Origin: Adineta steineri
Taxonomy: Eukaryota > Rotifera > Eurotatoria > Adinetida > Adinetidae
Direction of reading: 5' to 3'
DNA: 64,000 nucleotides
NCBI GenBank assembly: GCA_905250115.1
Contig: CAJNOI010000131.1
Coordinates: forward strand, 7,217 to 71,216
Part shown: in pieces, positions 48,627 through 61,800 of the stretch
How the letters are laid out: each line of letters starts with the position of its first letter
How positions within the stretch are numbered: position 1 is the first letter of the stretch
Notes under the pieces: model-generated
Seen by the model: only the letters and a program-made list of their open reading frames with translations
What the model was told of the DNA's origin: nothing
The model's database searches: none
Translations under genes and position numbers: made by a program

Positions 48627-48727
48627 GAGGGTGTGGGTATCGGTGCGTTCTTCCTGTAACCACACCCACCATCCTCAAGATAGGTTTAGCTATGGAGAGA
48701 ACGCACTCATACACACACCCACATCTC
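48627..48727. repeat. Telomere-type fold-back tract, with an extra C-rich patch
   Basis: GAGGGTGTGGGTATCGGTG at 48627-48645 is inversely repeated by AACCACACCCACCATCCTC at 48658-48676. GTGCGTTCT inside the left part is echoed by GAACGCACTC near 48698, and a further ACACACACCCACATC ends at 48725. Confidence 0.65.
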
Positions 48728-49273
48728 TCTATAATATTTTATGTTTTCTATTACTAACAAAAGAATAAAGTATCTGTTTAAAACTATATCTGCTCAGAAA
48801 CTTTCATTTGTTTTGTCAGAAAAAAAATTATATTTTAATCCTTTTACGAATAATACTGATATAAATAATAAAAAAAAGAGATTCTACATTTAAAATTAGA
48901 TTTAGTTAGAGAAAATATTCTTGAAAGGATCTAGAATATGACTTTAGTTCAGAAGCACATGTTGGAATATTTGACTTCATTACTTAACGTATTCAAACAA
49001 TCACTATGCGATAATTTTATTCATCAAAATTTGGAAAAAGAAAGGATCACCATTAACAAGAACGAAGTGCACAGAAACAAAAGAGTAATAAGAAAAGCAA
49101 TAAAATAAAAGTTAAAGATCATTATGAGAATTGAAGCACATAGACTATCACACATGCGGTAAATGAGAAAAACAATAAGTTCGGAAGGACTGTTCATTCA
49201 AAAACAAAGCATCACATTCATATTTGACGGGATTTTTTCATAAATTAAAATTGAACATTTCATATGTTATGCT
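48728..49273. other. Intergenic stretch
   Basis: A+T-rich; holds the 3' flank of HSP90B1. Nothing is recognised. Confidence 0.4.
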
Positions 49274-52108
49274 TTACAAATCATAATGTTCTTGATCTGC
49301 ATCCTATAATAAAATAACAAATCAAAATAAATATATCAATAAATATTAAAAATTGAATATACTTTTTTTGATTTTGTATGTGTACTATCATCATCATCAT
49401 CACCATCGATAATATTTTCATCTTGATTTATATTAGTTTCTTCTCCATCTTGTGGTTCATCATCAATTTTTTCATCTAATGAAACACCCATAGCTCGTCG
49501 TAACATTGATTCAATACGATCAGCAAAACCATCTGAATCATTTAAATCAAAACCTGATCGAAGTGTTGCTGCTTCATACATAACAGTAGCTAAATCACTT
49601 GCAACTTTATCATCTTTCGAATCTATAACACGTCGAAGTAAATCTTTAATAAGTGGATGACGTGGATTAATATCTAATGTTTTCTTTTGATTTAAATAAT
49701 AATTTTGTGTTGCATCTCCACCACTTTTTTGATAAGTTTGTGCACGAGCAATTCGTTCCATATTTCCATCATAACCATATTGTGAAGCTACAAGTGCCAT
49801 TGGTGTTTTAACAAGACGTTCCGATATTTTTGCTTCAAGAATTTTACCACGAAATTGTTCTTTAAGCCATACTAATAATGGTTGATAAGTTTTTTCTAAA
49901 TGTTTTTTTTCTTCTTCTTCTTTTGCATTTGATTTATCTAATTCAAGACCATCTTTTGCAAGATTTTGAAATCGTTTTCCTTCAAATTCAGGTAATGATT
50001 GCATACAATATTGATCAACAGGATCAGTTAAATATATAACTTCATAACCTTTCTTTAAAGTACGTTCAACAAATGGAGATTTCTTTGCACTATCCATTGA
50101 TAATGTAGCTATAAAATAAATATGTTCTTGATTAGGTTTCATACGTTCAACATATTCTGTTAAACTGATTTGTTTATTTTTTGATAATGATGTTGTAAAA
50201 CGAAGTAATTTAGCTAAACGTGTACGATTTGCTGAATCTTCAATAATACCTAATTTTACAGATGTACCATATTCTTTCCAAAACGCTTCATAATCTTCCG
50301 GAGAAATTTTCTTAATCATATCTAAAGCTTTTCGTACAAGTTTTTTCTTAATAACTTTAAGTAATTTTGATTGTTGTAAAGTTTCACGTGAAACATTCAA
50401 TGGTAAATCATCACTATCAACAACACCACGAATAAATGATAAATATTTTGGCATCATTTCTTCAAAATTATCCGTAATAAATACTCGACGAACATAAAGT
50501 TTAATCGCATCAGTTGGACGATTATAGTTTGTAAATAAATCCATTGGTGCATTTTTTGGAATATAAAGAATTGATTTAAATGTTACTTCGCCTTCAGCAG
50601 TAAAATGACTGTAAATCATAGGAGTTTCAGTTTCTTTACTAAATGTTTTATAAAATGCTAGATAATCTTCATCGGTTACTTCGGATGGTCTAAATAAAAT
50701 AAATAGATTATATTTCCGTGAGAATAAATATACAAAATATAACTCTGTTTCAATATTTGTTTATGTGCTTATTCAATAGAATTTATTCTATAGAATATTC
50801 TATTTACAGTGTATCTAACTTACTTTCGTTGCCAGATTGGTTTACTTTGATTCATTAATTCCCAATTCCAAACAGTTTTATCAACAGTTTTCATTTTCTT
50901 TTTCTTCTCTTCTACTTTTTCTTCTTCAACAGCAGCATCTTCATCTGATTTCGTATCAGTTTCATCGGTTTTTTTCTCCTCAGTAACAACTAAAAATAAC
51001 AAAAATCTTAATATTTTCTTGTAATTAAAAAATGTTATCTCACCTTCATCATCTTCAGGTACTTGTTCTTTAGTAGTTGTAAATTTCCATAAATAAATAT
51101 TAAAATTAATAAATTGTGAATATTTACGAATAATATCATCAAGTGTATTTTGTTCCAAATATTCACCAGCTTCTTCTTTCAAAAGAAGACTAAAATGAAA
51201 GAAATTATATATATATATAAAAAGAATTTGTGTATTTTACCTGACTGTTGTTCCTCGACCAAGTGTATTACCACGAGGATCTTTAAAAACATTAAATGAA
51301 GTTGAATCAGATTCCCAAATATATTGATCATCATCATTATTTTTTGATGTAACAATAACTTTATTAGCGACAAGAAAACTTGAATAAAATCCAACACCAA
51401 ATTGTCCAATAAGATCACTCATTGATCCACCTTCTGTTTGTACATCTTGAACTCGATTTAAAAATTCTGATGTATCCGATTTTGCAATTGTACCAAGAAA
51501 TTTAACAAGATGATCTCTTGTCATTCCAATACCAGTATCTGTTATATGTAACATTCGATTATCACGATCAATTTTGATACGTATTGTTAATTCTTCTTTA
51601 TCACCAAGTACACTCTTATCAGTAAGTGATAGAAAACGAATCTTATCAAGTGCATCAGAAGCATTAGATATAAGTTCACGTAAAAAGATTTCTTTATTTT
51701 TATATAATGAATTGATAATTAATTTCATCATACGATTAACTTCTGTTTGAAATTCATGTTTTTCCGATGCATCAACTAATGTTCGAAATTCTTTAGCACT
51801 TAAACCATCCAATTTAATTGCTTCTTCTTCTCTATATAACAAAAAAAAGATCAAAGAACTAAGACTAAATTATAGATATTACTTTTGAACAACTTCATCA
51901 TCTGTCTTTGATCCATCTGCATGTTTTCCTATATCATCATCAACTTTTGGTGGAAGTGATGTTGATGTTTCAACTTCATCTTCGGCTTTACAAGGATCTG
52001 ACAGAGACAAAAAAAAGAAGATGAATGATTCCGCATAAAAGATATTTAGATCTTACTTGTGAGAAATAATACTCCCAGAAGAGTAACAAATATAAACCAC
52101 TTAAACAT
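49274..52108 (-). CDS. HSP90B1: Endoplasmin (GRP94, ER HSP90)
   Basis: Seven exons, 52108-52057, 51997-51883, 51831-51241, 51189-51044, 50989-50824, 50689-49373 and 49303-49274, join in phase to 804 residues, the length of animal GRP94. A signal peptide ([17 protein letters not shown]) leads to an acidic pre-N segment. The ATPase domain shows [60 protein letters not shown] and [16 protein letters not shown] charged linker, the middle domain ([40 protein letters not shown]) and the dimerisation domain follow. The C-terminus is Asp-rich and a 30-nt last exon adds DADQEHYDL. It folds secreted and membrane proteins in the ER. The last four residues, HYDL, are not the classical KDEL/HDEL retention signal, although position suggests the same job. 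Confidence 0.95.
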
Positions 52109-52863
52109 GGCTATTATCGTTTAGTGAGAGTTGAGAGAATGTAACGAGTAATGCCTATTTGATTATCAGAAAGAATGAGATTGTCTCGTTTAATATGTAC
52201 GATTATTTTACCAGTTAAAAACCAACACTTAATGTTCTGTTAAAATTGGAATGATCAACTTGAAAGCCAATGAACCACCGACGTGTATTGCTACCTCATT
52301 TTCTGCCAGGTAGGGAAAGATGGCGTTGATTTTGACAGAAACAATGCAAAATTTATATTTTAAACATTCTATAGATAAGTTTTCTTTTATATGATTAATA
52401 GATAAGAAATACAACAACAATTTGAATAATTCATATAGAGTTCGTTACGATAGACTACTGTATATAAATGGCTGATGGTTCTTTTTTTTTTATTAAATTT
52501 TGTTTGATGAAAACTTCAAGTAGTGACGTAACTAAGCTGTAGGCAGGAAAGAGAAATAAAGGCTTCATCGTTTTCTGTCTACCATCAGCAGGTTGTGAAG
52601 ATATAAGAAGAAATGTAGACCCACACCCACACCCACACCCTTCTTCTAAATTCTTTTACATTAACTTCTAAATTTTTATATGTTTATAACATAATACAAC
52701 AAAAACACATATTTCTCATTCAATCGAAAATATCTACATAGAAAAAAACAAAACAAAACAAATACAATAATTATCTAGTTCAAATAATATCCCAAAAAAC
52801 GTAATCATTTTAATACAATAAATAATACAATATACTAAGCACCAACAAAAACATAAATATAGA
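52109..52863. other. Spacer between HSP90B1 and polyhomeotic
   Basis: Contains the HSP90B1 promoter and one short ACACCC run (52619-52640). Confidence 0.45.
52619..52640. repeat. Short perfect ACACCC tract
   Basis: Three and a half ACACCC units (TGTGGG on the minus strand). No G-rich partner arm is obvious; a candidate 'seed' or remnant of the larger tracts. Confidence 0.6.
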
Positions 52864-55400
52864 TCAAGATGAAAATGTTTTTGCACGTTCACGTAATTTA
52901 GTTATTTCACTTGATATAATTAATGATGGTCCTAATTTTATTTTCATTGTATCTCGTAAATGTTCTTGTGTCATTAATAATAATGCTTGACCATCCATTT
53001 CACTTTCATAAAAAGCTTCACGTATTGTTTCATTCGTTAAACGTGCTATAAATTCTCCTACTTGTAAAACCTATAAAAATTAACAAAAGTATATTTTTTG
53101 TTGTCCTTCTAGAATAATATGCAATTCTTACCGTCCATTTACTAGGATCAGTTGGAAGACCATGATCCGGTGGTAATGGTATTTGTTCATCAATATTTGG
53201 TTCAACTGGTTGTTGTGGAATAATATTTTCTATCAGATTCTTATTTACTCGTATTGGTTCTGTGATTGTTGGAGGTTTATTTTCATTCAATTTTAATGAA
53301 CATAATTTTGAACAATATTTTTTCTCTTGATCAAAAAATCTTGAAGAAAAATCTGTTTTCTGACATGTAATGCATCGAAGTTGATCATTATTTTCTTTAT
53401 GAATTACATTCTCATTGGGTAAAAACGGATGACTACTTTCACGGATTACAAAACCACCTATATAATGAACAGCAATATCATTATTTGATGATTTTATTGA
53501 TGAAGAATTTAATGGAGCAATATTAGAAACATTGGGTGATGTTGTTGTAGTAGATGTTTGTAAGTTATGTATTGGTGTTATTGAAGGCACAGTTGGTTGA
53601 GAATATTCTTTTGATATCGATGGAGATGAATAAGGAAATGTCGTAGATGATAGTGCTGTGTTCGTATTATTAGAATATGTATTGTATGTAGGTGGTGCAA
53701 GCATATTTGTTGAAGTTGTAGTACCATTAAGTAATGATGGATATGCATATTGATGTTGATGTTGTTGTAATAATGACGGATTAGTTACAGGAATTGTAGT
53801 CTAAATAATACGTATAAATCTTATATAAAATTTCTACAAATGATTTTATAAACATACTGTTTGATTTGGAAATATAAGTGAACTACATCCATTTGAATGA
53901 TTAGATAATGTATTAAATGTTGCTGTTTGTCCGGGTACTAATAATGTTGTATTTGTGACAGATGGTATTATTAATTCTGTACCTGTTGAATCACTTTTTA
54001 TTGGTTTATTGGTAAATGGATCACGTTCATACAATCTAAATATTGATTTTTTTATTTATGAATTCTATTTTTAATAAAAAAAACTAACCTTGGTCGTCCA
54101 CGTTTCTTTTTCGATAAACTTGAACTAATTAAAATAAGAGTCTGGTCAAACAAACAATAAAAAAACTAATTTTTCACTTTACCTGCTCGATCGACGATGA
54201 CGATGATTAACTTTTTGTGCAATTTGTGATAATGAAAGTGATAAATTATTACTATCTGATATTTTTGTTTCATCTAATGATGAATTAGTATCATATGTTT
54301 GTATAGTATTTCCATTAATAATAGTTGTTGGTAAAATGGGTGGTTGATGTATAATACCTGTTAATTGTTGTGTTGTCATTGTTGTTGTATCACTTGTTAA
54401 AGTGGCTAAAAAAGAAAACAAAACACCTTTATTTTGTCTCTTTAAATAGAATATTTTAGAAATTACTTTGTTGTTGCATGTCAATAGAAGAACTTGTTCG
54501 AACGGTTGTGATTGTCTGTGATGAATTGGAAACTAAAAGAGAGATTTATATGATTTATTGATAGGAAAATTTCGAAAATTTACGTAATGAACAATCTCCA
54601 TTGACAGGAAAAGAAGAAGCAACGGGTTGATTAGTAGCTGAAACAACAGTAATTGGTGTAGCTTGAAGTATTTGACCAGCTTGATTTCGAAATGTAACAG
54701 GTTTTTGTCCATCGTTAGCAACTTGAACAAGCTATAGAATAAGTTAATAATTAAAAATTTCAATAAGAATAATTAAAGTTTCTTATATACTTGTCCTTGA
54801 TTTCCATCGACAACTAAATATGTCGTAAATCCTGCAGATGAATTTGCTGGAACTATTTATAAATTTAAAATAAGATCTTTTACAATATAAATTTAATAAC
54901 TTACTTGATGGTATTGCTTTTGGAGTGAATGGTGCTATAAATAGCAAAAGCAATTAAGAAAGTTTACTTCTAAAATGTTTTATTTACCTATCTGATTACC
55001 AATTAGAATTGGTTGTTGTGAATGTGGTAATATAGTTGATGTATTAATGATAGAGGGTCGAGCAAGTAATGTCGCTGGTTTCGCTGATGATCGAATAGGT
55101 TTTTTAGCATTCAAATATGTTCGAAATCCCTAAATAATAATAATATTATATTTAATAGAGTAAATAGAAAATACATACACGCTTTGTTGTTCGTTTTATT
55201 GCTGATGTAGGTGTACTTGTTAATAATGGTTGAGCTGGAGCGATTGGTACAGTAATCAATTGTGATTGTGGAACGGATGATAGTACTACTGGAGATTCTG
55301 TTGAAGAAATAGGTGCTGATTGTTCAACAACTTCAGATTTCAATGGTGATACATTGAAATTAACTGACGGAGGTCGAGGTGCTTCCTCTACTTGATGCAT
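52864..55400 (-). CDS. PHC: Polyhomeotic-like PRC1 subunit
   Basis: About eleven short exons on the minus strand; mapped with confidence are 55400-55179, 55129-54988, 53800-53132 and 53070-52864, with smaller ones between. The N-terminal half is Ser/Thr/Gln/Pro-rich (SQPILIGNQ; VQVANDGQKPVTFRNQAGQI). A basic AT-hook-like KKKRGRPR follows near 54100. Then come HYIGGFVIRESSHPF, the conserved polyhomeotic HD1 segment, and the FCS zinc finger (CITCQKTDFSSRFF.. YCSKLCSLK). The C-terminal SAM domain is LPTDPSKWTVLQVGEFIARL, ESEMDGQALLLMTQEHLRDT and MKIKLGPSLIISSEITKLRE. SAM polymerisation lets PRC1 compact Polycomb chromatin. The start is the first Met of an open exon that begins after TTTTAG at about 55430; an upstream coding exon cannot be ruled out. 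Confidence 0.88.
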
Positions 55401-55892
55401 CCGGTTATGAAAAAAACACCAAATACCTAAAATTGAAAAGAATTATTTCATATTTTTGTTCAATTAGATTTTTTATTCATTTTTAGTTGTAAAAAAATAA
55501 GCGAATAAGAATTATTATAATAAAAACAAATTATTAAGATACACATTGTTATAACAGGTCGAATGGTTAATGTGCTTTTTAGAATTTTTTCTATTGGTTA
55601 TCATTTGTGTTTTATGTTAAATAATCCAATAGAAAAATCGACAATTATCTACCAATATTATAGTTTTAAAAGGATCTAACGCGACCTCTATATGATAGAG
55701 GGTGTTTATGTAAGTATTAGATGATTGTCTTAGATTCAGTCAGTATTGTATTTATGATTTCAAAAAATAAAATGAATATTTTTTATTTAATAAAGTCAAA
55801 ATATCTATTCGCTACAGTTTTTATAGAATGAGATGTTATTGTTCATATTAGAAAAAGCTAATAGAAGAGTGTTTATATTGGAAAAATAATGA
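55401..55892. other. Spacer between polyhomeotic and copine-like gene
   Basis: 490 bp, A+T-rich. It includes a short inverted repeat (TTTTTCTATTGG near 55584 and CCAATAGAAAAA near 55627), otherwise nothing. Confidence 0.4.
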
Positions 55893-57028
55893 TTAAGCTT
55901 TTGGTCTATGTGGATCATTGAGAAAAGCTTGTTTCAATTGTGTTGGTAATTTTCTTACAACAGCTCGTGCAAAATAATTTTCAGTTTCCATTTTATCTTG
56001 TTTTGAAACAAACGCATTAAAATTGACAAAATGAAAATTATCATAACAAAGTTTTGATTGAATTAATTCTTTTTCCATTTGTTTCTTATTTAATTTTTGA
56101 AATACGGCTTCTCGAAGTGAATGTTCTTCACGTGCTAATCCTTCCCATGGTCCATCACCAACACCAATGACAAGTAAACATACATTAGGTAAATTTGCTA
56201 ACATTCGTATAGCTTCAACAAATGATTTATTATCACTTGAAAGTTTAAGTTCATCAGTTAAAATAACTAACATAGTAAAATCTCGTGGACAATAAATACC
56301 ATATGAAATTAATTTTTTTACGATCGGTGTAAATTCTGTTGGGCCACTTAATGCAACATTTTTTGTTTGTTCTAAATAACTAAATTAAAAACATACGCGT
56401 ATATAAAACGACATATATGAATAAATCTTACGCATCAATAATAAGTTGATGTGTATTAAATTCATCACCACTACCAACAATTGGAAAAAATGAATAATCT
56501 TTTGTTTGTTCATCACCAAATCCAAAACAAGAATATTCAATTTTTGATGTAAATACATCTTCGAATATTGGACCTAATTGACCAATAGCCTAAATTAAAT
56601 AAGAAAATATAGAGAAGACATATTTCTAATTAAAATAATTTTTACTTTTTGATATGGATTAAATGCTTTATTTTGTACTTTATGTAATGATTGTCCGCCG
56701 TAAGTTTTTTTACCTTGCCATTCATTACTAGCTGATAAATCAATACCGAAAATAATTCGAATACGTTCAAAATAAAAATTTGATGCAATTTCTTGTTTTA
56801 TTTTTTCAAATGGTCTAAGACGGAAAAATATATATATATCGTATTTCCTTTTTCTTAAATCTATATTTACTTTTTTTTCGATGTTGGTAATGAATTAAAT
56901 TCCATTCCATCAAGACTTGCAAGGAGATCTAATCGAGCTTTTTGTTTTAAAATATTTCTACGATAATATTCGTATAAAAGAACAAAAGCAAAAAACGAAA
57001 CAAGATAATATACTAAAGACCACAGCAT
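55893..57028 (-). CDS. Membrane-anchored copine/RGLG-type VWA-domain protein
   Basis: Four exons, 57028-56871, 56814-56646, 56589-56432 and 56379-55893, join in phase to 323 residues. An N-terminal hydrophobic segment (MLWSLVYYLVSFFAFVLLYE) is followed by a basic stretch, giving a signal anchor. The rest is a copine-type von Willebrand A domain: RIIFGIDLSASNEWQGK (the DxSxS MIDAS), SYSCFGFGDE-like segments (YSCFGFGDEQTKDYSFFPI), LSGPTEFTPIVKKLI (MIDAS Thr), FTMLVILTDELKL (MIDAS Asp) and NVCLLVIGVGDGPWEGLARE. The usual copine C2 domains and the RING finger of plant RGLG proteins are absent. It probably binds a partner through a divalent metal at a membrane. Pathway unknown. Confidence 0.85.
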
Positions 57029-58219
57029 TTTCTATATATGTTAGCAATCAACCGTGAATAAGTTTGTATTACTGACGATCAAAACATTCTACTTTGTTTA
57101 TATATACGTATGTACAGCCTGACCAACCGTAACGAAACCAATTTTTTTTCTTGTTATCGTACTTTTCAAAAATCAGTCATAACTTTGTATCTACCTAGTG
57201 TGGTTAATGTAGTTAAGCCATTATTATTAAAAAAAAGAACAGTTAAATAATAATTACTTGAATCAAACATTCATATTTTTAAATATTGTTCTGTTGAAGA
57301 AATTATTATCAAAATGTTAGTTTGACATGAATAACATTTTTCGTCAGGGTAACATATATTACTCGTGATAGGTATAATTATTAAATATTTAGACATAATT
57401 TTTTTTCACGACAAAAAATATTATTTCTTATGTATAAAAGAATTTTTTTGATCTTGAACAAGATTTCAAGAACAGTATCTCAACAAAGAATATATCATAT
57501 TCTATTTAATCCAATAACTGATAAACCCTATCATTGATCATAATTCGAAATAGACGTTATCATTTTGACAAGGCAATATTCGTCCTTCGCACATATGTAC
57601 CATCGATTTCCCAAGTGTGTTATTTGCATATGATCATTGATGACCTATATAATTCTTGTTTTACAAGCATACAAATCTTCTTATCAATGATTACTCAACA
57701 ATCTTAATTCTTCTACTATAGAATAGTAAAAAAAAATCTTTGCCTTCTTTTCACACGGTCGTCATAGTCACTCTTTATTTCTTTTGTCCAAAAAAAAAAC
57801 AATTTACGCCGGAGAAACAGACACCGATCGAAACAATAATAGAAAAAACAAAACAAAAAGCTTGCTTCTATGACGTTTAAATATCTGATATAGATATATA
57901 TAAATATATACACAAGAAAAATCTATATACATGAAAGTAGCAAGAAAGTTTTGCTATACATATACATTAAATAACGAAAAAACAAAAATAAAAGAAAAAA
58001 AAGAGTGGCACAAATCAATATTGTTCTTGTTTTTTTCCTCTATTTATCCCAAAGATAATACTAATTTTGAGAAAAAAATCGACGGTTGATATATGGAAAG
58101 ATGACTAGATAAATAGAAGGAAAAACGAATGATATATAGAATTGATTTGTGTTTCTTTTTTTGTATTTTTTTTTTGAAAACTGTTAACATCACTGTTTGT
58201 GGCACGCGGGTCAATTGAT
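57029..58219. other. Intergenic stretch
   Basis: Copine-like promoter and YPEL 3' side; A+T-rich, no gene supported. Confidence 0.45.
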
Positions 58220-58808
58220 TTATTTTTTTAAATATTCTGAACGATCAACATTTTCATCATCCCAACCATTATCTTTAATCATATGCACAAGTTCAATAAT
58301 ATACTTTCCTTCTTTATATTTTTGACTTGATTCAAATGCATGTTCCTTGAATACAAAAATTAATATTTTATAATAAATATTAATCAATAGATCTTTACAT
58401 ATTTCCAGCCAAGCAATGTTTTACAACAATCACAATAAATATCAGCGACTTCATGAAGACCTGTAAGTAATACTCGTTCTTCTGCAGTACTGGTATTCAC
58501 ATTAACACTTAAAAAAATAGAGAAGAAAAAAACCCAAGAATAAATATTAAATAGCTAAAGAAAAGTACATACACTGAATTAAATAAGTATGCACGACCTT
58601 GACTGCCTTGAAATGACTAAAAATACAAAATAAATAATTTAAAATTATATTTAAGTTTTGTAAATACTTTTGAAATAAGTTCATCATGACTAGCCAATTG
58701 AGCCCGACAATGAAGACATGAATAGGTTCGATGAGTTTTAGCTGGTAAATAATATTGGAATAATTTACCGAGTGTTTTGGAACCGTTATGATGACTGTTT
58801 TTCACCAT
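58220..58808 (-). CDS. YPEL: Yippee-like protein (YPEL1-4 type)
   Basis: Four exons, 58808-58668, 58617-58574, 58507-58399 and 58345-58220, join in phase to 139 residues. The Yippee zinc-binding fold is nearly complete: [80 protein letters not shown] and [16 protein letters not shown]. The two CxxC pairs that hold Zn (CLHC and CDCC) are present. YPEL proteins are very conserved nuclear/centrosomal proteins, and YPEL family members are subunits or relatives of CTLH/GID ubiquitin-ligase components. About 10 extra residues ([11 protein letters not shown]) extend the C-terminus relative to human YPEL1-4. Confidence 0.95.
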
Positions 58809-61800
58809 CTTTCGGTGAACCTATTTAAAATTATAGAAACAAAGAGAATATGAAATGAGAATGAAAACTTCATTGTTTTGTTTATATATATATATATACA
58901 TACATATACATATAGTTAAAGACAGGAAGAAAAGAAAAAAAAATGCGTATAAAGCATGTCAAACTTAGTTTTGTTCGTATATTAGGTAACTATTGAAAGG
59001 ATGAAAACAATATTGAAAGTAATTTTTCTCTGCTAATACTATGTAAGTAAAATCTGTCGATACAATGTCTGAAATGGGCCTTGTGAACATCATCAAAGTA
59101 AACGACACGAATACCACGTGTGTTTTTTTCTTGTATTAATTCAATCTTTTATATAGTTAAATATTATACATTCTTGATTCCTGCCCCCCCCCCTCTCTTT
59201 TTCATTTTCACCTTCAAAGATCAATGACAAAATCTATCACGAAAGAAAACATAATAATCTACAGGAATGAGCATTTCTTATAACTTAAGTACAATATACA
59301 TATATATATTTATACAAGGTTATTCTATATCCCTTATTTCCTATATTAACTATTTCTTTAGTCTTCTTCAATGTTAACATGTATATGAAGAAAAAAAACG
59401 TGTCAATAATTTTTTCTTTTGACTCTCTTTTTTTTCTATTAACATATTTTTAAATTCACTCACGAAAAGTGTAACATCAATTACTGAAGACGAGACAGAA
59501 ACGTTTATCTTTCAGCATACTCCTTCTCCCTGTCTCTGTCTCTCTTTCTTTCTTTCTCTCGTCAGCCAGCTCAATAATAAAAAATAACTCGAATTTAATG
59601 ACCATACACATATGTCACAACTACAACGATCTAATCGATCAATGAACTCTCTCATACAACGAAACGCAAATGACAAGAAATAAAAATTGATTGAGCGTAT
59701 CCAATTTGCGTTCTTTCTTTTTTCTTTCTTTTTTCATTTCTTTCTATCAAACACCATTCCTGATCTAGATTTGTACTTCTTGCGCAATCGAACAAATACA
59801 AATGTGTGTTCAATAGTATGAGGCACGCAAAAATTATTATAAATATATTATATATTTGTTGTGTCCCCTTACGGTCTCTAATCCGATAATGATGAGCAGC
59901 TTGCATAACTTTACTTTAGTAAATTTGACTATGCAATTAAAAGGAAAATAAAAGAAAACTTTTTAAAGGTCGAGATTTCCATAGTTATTAATCATTCTTT
60001 CGTCTGTAAATTGAAGGACAATGCTGCCGTGATGTAGGAGATAGTCTATATATACACGACATTTACTCAAAGTTTTGATAAGACAATAAAACACAAGTGA
60101 GAAGAATAACTCAATCGACTGGTCAAGCAGGGGGCTATATACACAAACGTATCACTGACGCGACAGAGATATTTATCTGTCTTACTTCTCAATGAAACAT
60201 CATCAACACTCTTGTCAAAAATGAACAAATGAATGAGTATAATCATCTATATGTATATATACACATATATGTGAAATAACTTACAGTAGATAGAAATGTC
60301 CAACAGCTTGCCACCCCGATAGTTATAAATAATGAATTCAATTTACAAATAAGGAGATCGTTTATATTGATAGATAATATTCTATAAAAGAAAATAATGG
60401 TTTAATATAAATATAGGTTATGCATAAATAAATATGTATATAAATAATATGTATGTAAGATAATTTAAATGACATTTAGTATTTCAAGTGGCTTGCTAGA
60501 CTCGTTTTTTCTCGTTTATTTCTACACCTCTTTCGTGAATCAAATTGATAACAATCAATATGCACATACAGCTTAATGAAGATGAGACGACGATGAAAAA
60601 TACTAACCTTGACGTAGTAGCAATATGAGCCAATTTTTTTCTCTTGTAATTTCCTCTAGGTCTTTTTTTCTTTTCTACACGATGTAATAACAAGGAACTA
60701 ATGTTTCCCTATAGTGCAATGATGGACGCTATGATAGAAACTATTCTATCTTTTTATTTCCGCTTCTTATCATATAGGACATTTCGAACGACGATTTAGC
60801 ATCACATTCTTCTGCTTAGTTGATTATCGTCAACGAATACTAGAACAACTATATACGCAAAAAAAAGAGATTGTTGACGACTAGAAAATAACATTAGGTT
60901 CGAGAGATATAAAATTTAGGCGACTTATTTTCTTTCTCCATATATATCATTTTTATTTTTCTTTGTCTATAAAATAAAAATATAGAAATGTTTTGATGAA
61001 CATGTGAACACATATGTTACCAATTATGATCAGAGAGAAATGACGACGTCATCGACAATCTAGTTGTAGTAGTAGTAGTAACGACGCACAAGCAAGTAAA
61101 CGACAGAATGGGATTGACACTGTCCCTGTGCTGTGTGTGTATGTGCGTGTGTGTGTGTGTTTGCATGGCTCTCTTTCCCTTCTCTTATTCTACTTCTTTT
61201 CTTTTTCTTGTCTCTTTCTATACACTGCTTCGTTCTTTTTTTTTCATACCTCTCCAAATAACTTTTTTTTTCATGTATATGACATAAGTCAGAATAGAAG
61301 TAAATAAAGAAATTGATATAAATTCTGGTCTATTATTGTAACTATCACTACTCGCCAACGACATGAATGATTCTATTTCTATTCTCTTCCACTAATAAAG
61401 TTAAATATAAATGCGTGTGAGTGTCTTGTTATCTAAGGACAATTTCAATGAATCAAGGTCAATTCAAGTCTTTTTCTTTGTGTGCTAATAAAAAGCAGCT
61501 GTTCAAATATAATGATTAAGTCATCGCTCAGTATATTATTATACCCTGTTGCCACCTTTTTTTCAATTCTATTTCTCGAATGTAAAGTATTTGTTCATTT
61601 AACAATACAATGAATAGAAGGATTAATATGAATACAAAAAAGAAAAAGAAAAACGATTGAGTGGCCTTGTTAAACAAAAATAAACTTTTACGGATAATTG
61701 AAAGATTTTTTTTCTCTCTAATTAAGAAATCGAACAACAATTACTTGCTACATAAAATTTTTTCTTGTAATTTTGTAAAGAATGCACAGTTGAACACGAG

